A stretch of 32,864 bases of DNA from Prevotella sp. (GCA_016284895.1 JAEEPT010000011.1:1-32864); one strand, 5' to 3'. Counted from the stretch's first letter, positions 10,501 to 18,178 are shown. Numbers and translations: made by a program. Notes: generated by a model from the sequence alone, not told the origin.

Positions 10501-10969
10501 CACACTCCCTGAAGCAGCTGCCTGGGATGGCCGTCAGTGCTTCGGGCAGCACCACGCTGCGCAACTCGCTGCACGAATCAAAGCACTGCCAGCGCAGCGT
10601 GGTAGCCGTTCGTGGCAGCAAACAGCGGCGCAGCTTGGAGTCCCAATTGCCCAGCCAGATGTCCTCGCCGTTCTCTACGGTTGTGGCCGAAAGGTCGAGC
10701 AGTGTCATGTTGGTCATCTGGTTGCGCAGCACATTGAAGTCATCGCCGTTCAGTTGGCCGGTGACGGTAAGCTCGCCCACATCGCTCAGCTCGCCTATTT
10801 CCTCAATCTGTTCCATAATCTTCACGAACAGGGTACCAGCCTCCTCTACGTTGACCGTTACCTTGAGGTTCAGTGGTGCAGGCTCTTCTTCTGATTGGGC
10901 CATTGCCACGCCCGTGGTCATCATCATGATCACCAGCAGGGTTAATAGTCTGTTCAGTCGTTTTTTCAT
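7502..10969 (-). CDS. BspA-family leucine-rich repeat (LRR_5 / TpLRR) surface protein
   Basis: Many ~23-aa repeats (LPxxLTxIGxxAFxxCxxLxSIxLP). Signal peptide MKKRLNRLLTLLVIMMMTTGVAMA places the start at 10969 rather than ORF start 11053. C-terminal 'GIYINNGKKVLK'. Confidence 0.9.
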   Translation of the reverse strand: MKKRLNRLLTLLVIMMMTTGVAMAQSEEEPAPLNLKVTVNVEEAGTLFVKIMEQIEEIGELSDVGELTVTGQLNGDDFNVLRNQMTNMTLLDLSATTVENGEDIWLGNWDSKLRRCLLPRTATTLRWQCFDSCSELRSVVLPEALTAIPGSCFRECAHLESIDIPATVTSIGDYAFGGCVNLESIDIPAMVTMIYDGAFNNCVSLKSIELPQGLTDLGSDSFWGCSGLTSIELPQGLTNLGNSSFRQCSGLTSIVLPEGIKAIPDGFFEECSRLSEVKLPASLEVINSSAFASTAFRTFTLPEGVKIDGGGAFSNCDSLRTFYFPDGLIDKYDVGYETFRGCDSLHYVRLPETLTEIPSWFFGGTSLDTIALPASVRKIGEGAFHELHGLKRVVLPNSVTMIEGNAFMGWDGEEMVWPETVTTISDGMFTGCENLRKIDIPQTVSAIGANAFSYCSSLRSIRLPEAVTTIASDAFLNCSKLEDVTLSAQLKTIGVQAFSYCNQLKHIDLPDGVTSIGDKAFCDVPLQSLTLPKALKTLGYEAFTGGRYTHVAVPEGVLTIGDGCFSSDRLKVFDLPTTIIALGTNFVSGEKALDSLIIRAMIPPYGGYIEGNITNGTLYVPAKTLSFYQNKSNYNRMASIQPIDVAVDKLTITGYTAITPNNSLGTDKVDVEYRSLYGSGLSVSAKERPRLSVEEGAQLNIGTLSMNFDLVDIPMAYWWEEDPPFKFDVLFNRGTIACDQLDLGCKIDYETYFTPSFDVHMYDIVPELPNTPYVIYRYDGAARAAGNFSNTWVRVSNDEMLRAGQGYAYKGDKTITKDDKGEWKKEWSTLHFRSHQGGTDYLTTAGDITLPLNHYQGEFSHNRNWNFIGMPYAAFFYIRGLDFDGPVIVWNPIYSDWDIVTALDDDYVIHPMSAIFIQAPDGLNSLTFDADRRQFGNQLAKGDESNSRRALQRADKNAHRVVFNAILSRNAEATEQAEAPVTATTRFVINPEATTRYDIGRDAPAMAADNATLLYTMAGGVAYAINERPLDDGIIRLGMQLPKAGSYKMSLALKTGTLYSSIAEDVWLVDNETNTRRLLLHADGTPAEPYTFEVAEATTLSSRFLIAIGNADPTAITDIDEAQPQRMDGLFNLAGQRISAPQRGIYINNGKKVLK
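10185..10520 (-). repeat. Near-identical 69-bp (23-aa) coding repeats within the LRR gene
   Basis: 'gctggtcagtcc' at 10211 and again at 10280 (69 bp apart) inside longer similar blocks; 'ggtatgtcgatgctctccaaa' also recurs near 10409 and 10477. Confidence 0.8.
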
Positions 10970-11018
10970 TGTTAATAGGTTTTTAGTTAGTATTTCTTTA
11001 GGATAGTTTTTATTCGTC

Positions 11019-11384
11019 TCAATCCGATTTACTGGCTTTTGCCAACCATTCACGAGGTGTTATACCTGTGAAGTTCTTGAAGGTACGGTAGAACGATATC
11101 TCGTTGTCAAAGCCCGATTCCAAAGCGATAGCTGCTATCTTCTTGTTGGGAAACTGTTGCAACTGTTGCTTCACATAATTAATACGGTAGTCATTGATAA
11201 ACTGCGTGAAAGTATATCCGCTGTTATTCTTGATACACTCGGATATATAACGGCTGTTGACACCCAATTGGGCGGCAATATCCGACAATCGCAGTCTGCT
11301 TCTATGGAATAGCTGTTGCTCTTCCATCAGTTTGCAGATACTGTCAAAAAGAGGGTCGATGGTGTCGTTAGGCACTTTTTTCAT
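11019..11384 (-). CDS. Stand-alone AraC-type HTH transcriptional regulator (121 aa, no sensory domain)
   Basis: Typical AraC/XylS HTH: 'RLSDIAAQLGVNSRYISECIKNNSGYTFTQFINDYRINYVKQQL...IAAIALESGFDNEISFYRTFKNFTGITPREWL'. Confidence 0.9.
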   Translation of the reverse strand: MKKVPNDTIDPLFDSICKLMEEQQLFHRSRLRLSDIAAQLGVNSRYISECIKNNSGYTFTQFINDYRINYVKQQLQQFPNKKIAAIALESGFDNEISFYRTFKNFTGITPREWLAKASKSD

Positions 11385-11387
11385 AAG

Positions 11388-11433
11388 TGTACGTGCAATT
11401 TAAGATGTTGCAAAGATACGAAAAACACGTACA
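11388..11433 (-). promoter_or_regulatory. Promoter of the mini-AraC gene with a symmetric inverted repeat flanking the -7 box
   Basis: Minus-strand TATCTTTG (11411-11418) fits TAnnTTTG. Perfect 8-bp inverted repeat TGTACGTG (11388-11395) / CACGTACA (11426-11433) is centred on it. Confidence 0.55.
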
Positions 11434-11479
11434 GATGAACTGACAAAACAAGAGAACCGACTAACAAATTCCGTTTTTG

Positions 11480-13204
11480 TTAGTTGGTTTTAGCAAGCCA
11501 CTCTCTTGGTGTCATTCCAGTAAGGACTTTAAAGGCACGAAAGAATGAAGTCTCATTGGCAAAACCTGACTCCAAAGAAAGAGCGCTCAACTTGATATCG
11601 GGATGCTGGCGCAGTTGTTGTTTGGCATAGTCAATACGATAGCCATTTACGAACTGAGAAAAAGAACGGCCCTCCAGCTGGTTGATGCAGTCTGACACGT
11701 AGCGTACATTGGTACCCAGGAGGACAGCCACATCGGCCACTTTCAGTTCGCTCTGCTTGAAAAGCTGTTGTTCGGTCATCAGCTCGCGGATGCGCTGCAT
11801 GAGTGTCTCGTAAGGGGCGACAGCTACTATCGTCTCTTCACTATCGATAGGATCTGTGGTCGTTGTTGTGATGGTAGAAGAACGACCCTTCTTCCTAATC
11901 AAGATAACGACGATGATGGCTGTCAGTAGGACAAGTGCTGCCGCCATCCAAAGCCAGAAAGAACCCCAGATTGAGGTCTCGGTGCCTATTGTGGCTTCGT
12001 CAGGCGCAAAACGGAAAAGCCACACAGTGGAGAGTGGGGCGTAGTTGTCGTGCATGACATCCCCATGACCATAGTTCAGTCCTCCACAGACAATGAGGTT
12101 GCCTTCTGGTGTGATGACAAACGGGCTGAGTCCGCATTCGGGCAATGGGTCGGTATAATAGACCGTCATGGGTGCTGGCTGTTGTGAATAGTCTATGACT
12201 GCGAAATAATGCCTCTCCTTTATATCAACGCCCTGAAGATAGGCACGGTGAGTATTCCTGTCGGCCATGACTCGGGTCTCATAGCTTATCGTATCGCCTT
12301 CAATCCCATAGAAAGGCAGCGGAGAAACGGTTGGGAAAAGGGTGAAGACAGTGTCGCGCAACTCCATGATCGCTGTCTGGAGACTATCGTTATAGACCGG
12401 AAAAAGATGAATATAGCTTCCAGATTGCTCATCGCCGATGAAGCCGTCATCGTTGTTGGTGCAGAAAACCAGTATCTGCGGATGCCATTCCTGAAGTAGT
12501 GGTACTTGGAAAGCGTCGCCTTTCACTCGGTCAACGAAGTCGCTTTTGCCACGCTGAAATCTCGTATTCTCAGTGCTGATGATAACTGCGTTGTCAGGAG
12601 CAATACGAAGTATGTATGGTACGATGCGCTCCGTCGACACATCTTTTATCTTATAAAAAAGCTTTTTTCCATCGAACATCTCTATGGCATCGCGATTGTA
12701 ATGGTTGCCAGAAATAACCACTTTACCGCTGTCAAGTTCAAGTGCCGAAGCAGCAGCACGTTTAGTGTCGAGACAGCCAAAGCCTTCAAATCTGTGCGAT
12801 GCCTGATCATACCACTCCACCATGAACGACTGACCAATGCCCAGTGGTTCGGCATGACCGCCAGCCAGCAGCACTTTGCCCGATCGCAGGGCTACGGATA
12901 TTCCGTCATCGTGGGTATAGACCATCGGCAATTGATGCCACTGACCGTTACTGAAGTATTCGGCCGTTGGCGTAGGCACAAAGCCCAATGTATGACCTCC
13001 GAATACTGTCAGCTCGCCATTCAGCATAAACAAGGAATGTCCGCCACGGGGAATATTCATGTCGGGCAGACGTTCGGGTGTAATATGCACCATAGGACAT
13101 GTTGCTTCACCAAATGCCCCCCTATTTCCAGACGTTCCAAATATTCCCAAAGAAACGATTGCAAGGGCAAAAAACAGCATGATTCTACGGCAATAATGAT
13201 GCAT
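11480..13204 (-). CDS. Membrane-spanning one-component regulator: periplasmic kelch-like propeller, TM helix, cytoplasmic AraC HTH
   Basis: Signal-anchor MHHYCRRIMLFFALAIVSLGIFG; kelch-like 'GHSLFMLNGELTVFGGHT', 'GISVALRSGKVLLAGGHA'; TM 'FWLWMAAALVLLTAIIVVILIRKKGR'; C-terminal AraC HTH. The 13237 ORF start is a TTG inside the -7 box, so ATG 13204 is preferred. Confidence 0.85.
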   Translation of the reverse strand: MHHYCRRIMLFFALAIVSLGIFGTSGNRGAFGEATCPMVHITPERLPDMNIPRGGHSLFMLNGELTVFGGHTLGFVPTPTAEYFSNGQWHQLPMVYTHDDGISVALRSGKVLLAGGHAEPLGIGQSFMVEWYDQASHRFEGFGCLDTKRAAASALELDSGKVVISGNHYNRDAIEMFDGKKLFYKIKDVSTERIVPYILRIAPDNAVIISTENTRFQRGKSDFVDRVKGDAFQVPLLQEWHPQILVFCTNNDDGFIGDEQSGSYIHLFPVYNDSLQTAIMELRDTVFTLFPTVSPLPFYGIEGDTISYETRVMADRNTHRAYLQGVDIKERHYFAVIDYSQQPAPMTVYYTDPLPECGLSPFVITPEGNLIVCGGLNYGHGDVMHDNYAPLSTVWLFRFAPDEATIGTETSIWGSFWLWMAAALVLLTAIIVVILIRKKGRSSTITTTTTDPIDSEETIVAVAPYETLMQRIRELMTEQQLFKQSELKVADVAVLLGTNVRYVSDCINQLEGRSFSQFVNGYRIDYAKQQLRQHPDIKLSALSLESGFANETSFFRAFKVLTGMTPREWLAKTN

Positions 13205-13234
13205 AAATGAGGAGATGCGTGTTCGTTTTTCCTG

Positions 13235-13242
13235 CAAAAGTA
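13235..13242 (-). promoter_or_regulatory. -7 box of the kelch-AraC gene
   Basis: Minus-strand TACTTTTG matches Bacteroidetes TAnnTTTG. Confidence 0.6.
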
Positions 13243-13316
13243 AGAATTATCCGACAGATAAAAAGCGAAAAGAGGAAAAAACAACTAACAAATTAGGCAT
13301 GATTACATTTTTTTCG

Positions 13317-13324
13317 TACTTTTG
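13317..13324 (+). promoter_or_regulatory. -7 box of tyrS
   Basis: TACTTTTG, 31 bp before ATG 13355. Confidence 0.65.
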
Positions 13325-13354
13325 CAGCCAAAATTCAAACAAGAAGTAAATACG

Positions 13355-14725
13355 ATGAGAAAGAATTTTGTTGAAGAACTGCGCTGGCGCGGTATGCTGG
13401 CTCAGATTATGCCAGGCACGGAAGAACTGCTGCAGAAAGAGATGGTGACAGCCTATCTGGGTACTGATCCTACAGCCGACTCACTACACATCGGTCATCT
13501 GTGCGGCATCATGATGCTGCGCCACTTGCAGCGTTGCGGACATAAGCCTATCATCCTCGTCGGCGGTGCCACGGGCATGATTGGCGACCCTTCAGGAAAG
13601 AGTCAGGAGCGCAATCTGCTCAACGACGAGACACTGCGCCACAATCAGGAGTGCATCAAGGCTCAGGTGGCCAAGTTCCTGGACTTTGGGCCCCAGGCCC
13701 CCCTTTCGTCCCCCGAGGGGGACACGAATGTCCAAAGTAACGAAGCCCCCTCGGGGGCCGTAGAGGGGGCCACTCCCTACGCTGAAATGGTGAACAACTA
13801 CGACTGGATGAAGAACTTCACCTTCCTTGACTTCGCACGCGAGGTGGGCAAGCACATCACCGTGAACTACATGATGGCGAAGGAGAGCGTGCAGCAGCGA
13901 CTGAACGGAACGGCTCGCGACGGACTGTCGTTCACCGAGTTTACTTACCAGCTGCTGCAGGGCTACGATTTCCTCTACCTCTACCAGCACAAGGGCGTGA
14001 AGCTTCAGTTGGGCGGCAACGACCAGTGGGGCAACATGACCACCGGTACGGAGCTCATCCGTCGCACCTTAGGCAACGATGTGGAGACCTTCGCACTCAC
14101 CTGTCCGCTCATCACCAAGAGCGACGGCAAGAAGTTCGGCAAGACCGAGAGCGGTAACATCTGGCTCGACCCCAAGCGCACTACTCCCTACCGTTTCTAT
14201 CAGTTCTGGCTGAACGTAAGCGACGACGATGCTGAGCGCTACATCAAGATATTCACCTCACTGGACAAGCCCACCATCGATGCTCTCATCGAGGAGCACA
14301 AGCAGGATCCCGGTCGCCGCGTGCTGCAGAAGCGCCTGGCTGAGGAAGTGACGGTGATGGTACACTCGCGCGAAGCCCTCGACATGGCCATTGAAGCCTC
14401 GAACATCCTCTTCGGCAAGGCTACCAAGGAAGCCCTTGAGAAGCTCGACGAGCAGACGTTCCTCGATGTGTTCGACGGTGTGGAGAAGTTTGAGATTTCG
14501 AAAGACCAGCTGGGTCAGCCTGCCATAGAGCTCTTTACCACCGTTGCCCCCGTGTTCCCCTCGAAGGGTGAGATGCGCAAGATGGTGCAAGGCGGCGGCG
14601 TGAGCCTGAACAAGGAGAAACTGACCGACCAGAACCGAGCAGTTACTGCCGACGACCTCATCGATGGTAAGTATCTGCTGGCTCAGAAGGGCAAGAAGAA
14701 CTACTACCTCATCACGGTGAAGTAA
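13355..14725 (+). CDS. tyrS: Tyrosyl-tRNA synthetase
   Basis: HIGH-like '[12 protein letters not shown]', '[14 protein letters not shown]', '[11 protein letters not shown]', KMSKS-like 'KFGKTESGN'. Start set at ATG 13355 because the ORF's TTG at 13322 lies in the promoter. Confidence 0.97.
   Translation: MRKNFVEELRWRGMLAQIMPGTEELLQKEMVTAYLGTDPTADSLHIGHLCGIMMLRHLQRCGHKPIILVGGATGMIGDPSGKSQERNLLNDETLRHNQECIKAQVAKFLDFGPQAPLSSPEGDTNVQSNEAPSGAVEGATPYAEMVNNYDWMKNFTFLDFAREVGKHITVNYMMAKESVQQRLNGTARDGLSFTEFTYQLLQGYDFLYLYQHKGVKLQLGGNDQWGNMTTGTELIRRTLGNDVETFALTCPLITKSDGKKFGKTESGNIWLDPKRTTPYRFYQFWLNVSDDDAERYIKIFTSLDKPTIDALIEEHKQDPGRRVLQKRLAEEVTVMVHSREALDMAIEASNILFGKATKEALEKLDEQTFLDVFDGVEKFEISKDQLGQPAIELFTTVAPVFPSKGEMRKMVQGGGVSLNKEKLTDQNRAVTADDLIDGKYLLAQKGKKNYYLITVK
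13696..13771. repeat. GC-rich inverted-repeat element inside tyrS, in frame
   Basis: Arms GGCCCCCCTTTCGTCCCCCGAGGGGG (13696-) and reverse complement of GCCCCCTCGGGGGCCGTAGAGGGGGCC (13745-13771); each arm contains CCCCCGAGGGGG. A smaller IR ACTTTGG / CCAAAGT (13683-13689 / 13732-13738) is also present. Confidence 0.8.
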
Positions 14726-14752
14726 TCAGTATAACAGATCAACTTGATTATT

Positions 14753-14795
14753 GAAATCGGCCAAAATCCCCCTGATTTTGGCCGATTTCTTTTGT
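14753..14795 (+). terminator. Rho-independent terminator of tyrS
   Basis: Perfect 15-bp stem GAAATCGGCCAAAAT / ATTTTGGCCGATTTC, 7-nt loop, T-rich tail. Confidence 0.9.
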
Positions 14796-14834
14796 TTCAA
14801 GTAATGATTAAACTTGAGACGATTGAAAGTGATA

Positions 14835-14959
14835 GTCACAGACCCCACCCCTGCCCCTCCCCTTGATGGTAGGGGAGTGCCATGCGGAATCCTCAGTACC
14901 AACAAGGCGATAGCCATTCCCCTCCCATCAAGGGGAGGGGTAGGGGTGGGGTCTGTGAC
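14835..14959. repeat. 125-bp long-inverted-repeat element (REP/MITE-like)
   Basis: 47-bp arms GTCACAGACCCCACCCCTGCCCCTCCCCTTGATGG... (14835-14881) and its reverse complement (14913-14959), about 43/47 matching, with a 31-nt loop. Confidence 0.9.
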
Positions 14960-15043
14960 TTAAAATGTAAGGATTTTTGCAAGATTTTTAGCCCCAAAGC
15001 AAAAATTTTCAATATTCAATCTTCAATATTCAATTTTTTGTAT

Positions 15044-15051
15044 TACCTTTG
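15044..15051 (+). promoter_or_regulatory. -7 box of the tRNA-Gln gene
   Basis: TACCTTTG 20 bp upstream of the mature tRNA; no convincing -33 element seen. Confidence 0.5.
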
Positions 15052-15070
15052 CAGCCGCTAAGACAGCGAT

Positions 15071-15144
15071 TGGACGATGGTGTAATGGTAACACTACAGG
15101 TTTTGGTTCTGTCATTCCCGGTTCGAATCCGAGTCGTCCAACCA
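15071..15144 (+). tRNA. tRNA-Gln(TTG), CCA encoded
   Basis: Acceptor TGGACGA/TCGTCCA, D-arm TGGTGTAATGGTAACA, anticodon loop TTTTGGT (anticodon TTG), T-arm GGTTCGAATCC, then A-CCA. Confidence 0.95.
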
Positions 15145-15146
15145 AA

Positions 15147-15193
15147 AGAAACGCAACTGATGACATGTTTCATTCAGTTGCGTTTCTCTTTTT
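15147..15193 (+). terminator. Rho-independent terminator after tRNA-Gln
   Basis: Perfect 14-bp stem AGAAACGCAACTGA / TCAGTTGCGTTTCT followed by CTTTTTG. Confidence 0.9.
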
Positions 15194-15253
15194 GCTCAAC
15201 CCGAAAAGCCTGTCGTTTTGTTTTAGCAACGGACTACAGGACTTAAGGACTCT

Positions 15254-15883
15254 TTATTCCTCGAACTGCAGTGACAATTGACCGTCACCCAACAGATTAT
15301 AAGATTTCCTATGATAGGGCGTGATGCCGCACTCCTTGATGGCGGCACGATGTTTCTTGGTGGGATAGCCCTTGTTCGAGCGCCAGTCGTATTGCGGATA
15401 TTCTTCGGCCAGACGATTCATGTAGTCGTCGCGGTAGGTCTTGGCCAGAATAGAGGCTGCGGCGATGGAGAGGTACTTTCCGTCGCCCTTCACAATGCAG
15501 GTGTGAGGAAGCAGCTTATCACCGTCTTGAGCGTTCTTGTACGGCTTGAAGCGGTTGCCATCCACGATGATGGCCTGTGGACGCACCGAAAGCTGGTCGA
15601 GTGCACGGTGCATGGCCAGAATAGAGGCATTCAGAATATTGATCTCATCAATCTCCTCAGGACCGACAATACCTACTGCCCAACTCACGGCATCGCGTTC
15701 TATCTGTTCACGTAGCTGATAGCGACGGCGCTCACTGAGCTGTTTAGAGTCGTTGAGCAGCTCATTCTGGTAGTCAGGTGGGAGAATCACAGCGGCAGCA
15801 TAGACCGCACCTGCCAGACATCCGCGTCCGGCTTCGTCGCATCCGGCTTCAATCAGGCCGTCGTAGTAGTGGGGAAGGAGCAT
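15254..15883 (-). CDS. rnhB: Ribonuclease HII
   Basis: '[24 protein letters not shown]', '[12 protein letters not shown]', '[23 protein letters not shown]'. Confidence 0.96.
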   Translation of the reverse strand: MLLPHYYDGLIEAGCDEAGRGCLAGAVYAAAVILPPDYQNELLNDSKQLSERRRYQLREQIERDAVSWAVGIVGPEEIDEINILNASILAMHRALDQLSVRPQAIIVDGNRFKPYKNAQDGDKLLPHTCIVKGDGKYLSIAAASILAKTYRDDYMNRLAEEYPQYDWRSNKGYPTKKHRAAIKECGITPYHRKSYNLLGDGQLSLQFEE

Positions 15884-15955
15884 AGGCGCTTTGCTAAATG
15901 ATAAATGAAAAATGATAAATGAAAAATGAATAGGTGGAAATCACCATTTTGCAAA

Positions 15956-16816
15956 TCATCGGTCGATGATGACTTTCTCTACTTCAATGTGTTCGTGGAG
16001 AAAAATCTGCGCGTGTTCACTGAATGTATCGGGATTCTCTGTAGTCAGATAGTGTACGGAGCCTCCCTTTGAACAGAGTTGCTCCAGCGAGGTGTGGCGC
16101 TGTAGGTAGTTGCTAAGGGCTTCGGCCACATACTCGCCTTGTGGAACGATGCGCACGCCGGGATGAATGTATTTCAGAATCTTCGGCATGAGCAGCGGAT
16201 AGTGCGTACAGCCCAGGATGATGGCATCGATCTCAGGGTCGAGCCGCATAAGCTGGTCGATGCGCTTCTTTACAAAGTAGTCGGCACCAGGTGAGTCGGC
16301 CTCGTTGTATTCTACCAATGGCACCCAAAAAGGACAAGCTACACCCGTCACCTTAATGTCGGGGTGCAGCTTGTTGATTTCCATATTGTAGCTTTGACTC
16401 TTGATGGTTCCCTCGGTAGCCAGCACGCCAACGTGACGCGATGTGGTGAGCTGTCCGATGACCTCGGCTGTTGGGCGAATCACGCCCAGCACACGCCGTT
16501 CGGGATCCCACTTCGGAAGATCGTTCTGCTGAATGGAACGTAAGGCCTTGGCCGAGGCGGTGTTGCAGCCCAGAATAACGAGCTGACAACCGCGTTCGAA
16601 GAGGAAATGTACGGCCTGACGGGTGAACTCATAGACCACGTCAAAAGAACGTGGACCGTAAGGCGCACGGGCATTGTCGCCCAGATAGAGGTAGTCATAC
16701 TGAGGTAGCAGCTGTCGAATGCCGTGCAAGATGGTCAGTCCGCCGTAGCCGCTGTCGAACACTCCGATGGGTCCGGCCTCTTTGCTCAACATTGTCTTCA
16801 ACTCTTTCATATCCAT
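15956..16816 (-). CDS. murI: Glutamate racemase
   Basis: 'GPIGVFDSGYGGLTILHGIRQLLP', 'LGDNARAPYG', 'LVILGCNTASAKAL', 'DAIILGCTHYPLL'. Confidence 0.96.
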   Translation of the reverse strand: MDMKELKTMLSKEAGPIGVFDSGYGGLTILHGIRQLLPQYDYLYLGDNARAPYGPRSFDVVYEFTRQAVHFLFERGCQLVILGCNTASAKALRSIQQNDLPKWDPERRVLGVIRPTAEVIGQLTTSRHVGVLATEGTIKSQSYNMEINKLHPDIKVTGVACPFWVPLVEYNEADSPGADYFVKKRIDQLMRLDPEIDAIILGCTHYPLLMPKILKYIHPGVRIVPQGEYVAEALSNYLQRHTSLEQLCSKGGSVHYLTTENPDTFSEHAQIFLHEHIEVEKVIIDR

Positions 16817-16844
16817 ACAGTTGTCACTTCACACCTCTCAGTTC

Positions 16845-17402
16845 TCACCTCTTCTTCAGATACTCAGCCACCATTTCCTGAATGTCCTTGCCCATCACAG
16901 GGTCAATGTAAGGACAGGCATTGGAATCGATGTTGATAATCAGTGCAAATCCAAATTCGCGTGCAATAGAAGCCAGCGTCTCGTTGAGCTTGGCCCTGAT
17001 AGGCTTGAGAGCCTCTTCTTCAGCCGTCTGCAAATCACGGCGTGCCTGTGCATTAAACTCCATGTTGCGCTGCATGAGTTCCTTCAGCTCGTTCTGGCGT
17101 TTCAGCAGGATGGTTCGTGGGAACTCGTTCTGACCTTCAAGAAATGATTCATACTTCTGGTTGAATTCCTCCTCCACACGTTTCGCTTCAGCTTCGTATG
17201 CTGCCCGTTGTTCCTGCAACTTTTCCTGAGCCGCAGCGTATGCCTTCATGCCCTTTAGTGCCTGATCGTAGCTGAGGTATCCGAAACTGATGGCCTTCGA
17301 AGGTGATTCCGTGGTAGCAGGAACTCCCAATGTTTGTGCAAACATCGTAAAGGAAAACATCAGGGAGAAAAGTGTAATAAAGATTTTTCGATTCAAGTTC
17401 AT
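16845..17402 (-). CDS. OmpH/Skp-family periplasmic chaperone (third paralogue)
   Basis: Signal peptide, 'FGYLSYDQALKGMKAYAAAQEKLQEQRAAYEAEAKRVEEEFNQKYESFL', coiled-coil then 'FALIINIDSNACPYIDPVMGKDIQEMVAEYLKK'. Confidence 0.85.
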   Translation of the reverse strand: MNLNRKIFITLFSLMFSFTMFAQTLGVPATTESPSKAISFGYLSYDQALKGMKAYAAAQEKLQEQRAAYEAEAKRVEEEFNQKYESFLEGQNEFPRTILLKRQNELKELMQRNMEFNAQARRDLQTAEEEALKPIRAKLNETLASIAREFGFALIINIDSNACPYIDPVMGKDIQEMVAEYLKKR

Positions 17403-17438
17403 ATTATCGTATCATTAAATATAGAATTATCAAATTAT

Positions 17439-17834
17439 TCAGCTTACGTATAGTTCTATTTCCTCAATAAGTTGTCGGGCTGGTTCAATTCTCTTAGTCA
17501 ATTCATCGGGTTCAACGTCGTAAGCACAATTATAGTCACTTTCTTCACGCATGGTTTGAAGCTGATTGTACAATTTTCCATATTCACCATCAAAGATACC
17601 TGTCTTTATATAGTGAAGGTGGAATAAAGCATGTGCGCCCTTATGGGTATTAACTAAAAGACCATCGTTCACGAACAAGGCATTGACAGCATGAAACACC
17701 GCGTAGTACAGGCGATTGGCTGCACCGTTCCAGCGGTTAGCAGCTATGAGGATTCCTATTTCTTCGAAGGTTTCGGTTGCCTTCTTTAGTTCTAACTTTA
17801 CTAACGTTGAACGTTCTTCATTGCTTAGACTCAT
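17439..17834 (-). CDS. HEPN-domain protein (probable toxin/RNase partner of MNT)
   Basis: 'NRLYYAVFHAVNALFVNDGLLVNTHKGAHALFHLHYIKTG' with R-x6-H motif; start overlaps the MNT stop by 4 nt. Confidence 0.88.
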   Translation of the reverse strand: MSLSNEERSTLVKLELKKATETFEEIGILIAANRWNGAANRLYYAVFHAVNALFVNDGLLVNTHKGAHALFHLHYIKTGIFDGEYGKLYNQLQTMREESDYNCAYDVEPDELTKRIEPARQLIEEIELYVS

Positions 17835-18145
17835 ATCAAATTGATTTTGTCGCGTTCAACATTTTTGTAAAATGGCAGAAAGGACCATTTTTCCCATTGA
17901 GTATTAGTATAGATATGTGGGCTGATCTCTTCGCCAATATCCCAGCCAAATTGTCTAAAAGGATATATTATGTCGTAGTCATCAGCTTCAAGTTTGGCCT
18001 TGTCCAACAAGATTAGCAGGTCCCAGTCGGAGCCACTGTGCGCATCACCCCGAGCCCTCGAACCGTAAAGCAGCAATTTGCTGTTTGGTGGAAGTGACTC
18101 GCGGCCAATCTTTTTTATCTGGCTTATAATCTGTGAACTATCCAT
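17831..18145 (-). CDS. MNT minimal nucleotidyltransferase (probable antitoxin partner of HEPN)
   Basis: 'LLLYGSRARGDAHSGSDWDLLILLD' (GSxxRG...SDxDLL). Start at MDSSQ 18145 because the ORF start 18181 falls in a -7-like box. Confidence 0.88.
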   Translation of the reverse strand: MDSSQIISQIKKIGRESLPPNSKLLLYGSRARGDAHSGSDWDLLILLDKAKLEADDYDIIYPFRQFGWDIGEEISPHIYTNTQWEKWSFLPFYKNVERDKINLI

Positions 18146-18178
18146 AAAAATGGTTTGCGTAACTTTTCTGTTCGCTTG

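Noticed and set aside
13322-13354. TTG start for tyrS
   Set aside because: The TTG lies inside the TACTTTTG -7 box; ATG 13355 matches the expected N-terminus.
14726-14917. 63-aa minus-strand ORF
   Set aside because: Runs through the inverted-repeat element and the tyrS terminator; not a plausible gene.
17439-18145. Abi/phage-defence island
   Set aside because: Only the HEPN/MNT pair is present; flanking genes are housekeeping envelope genes and no integrase or other defence genes are visible.
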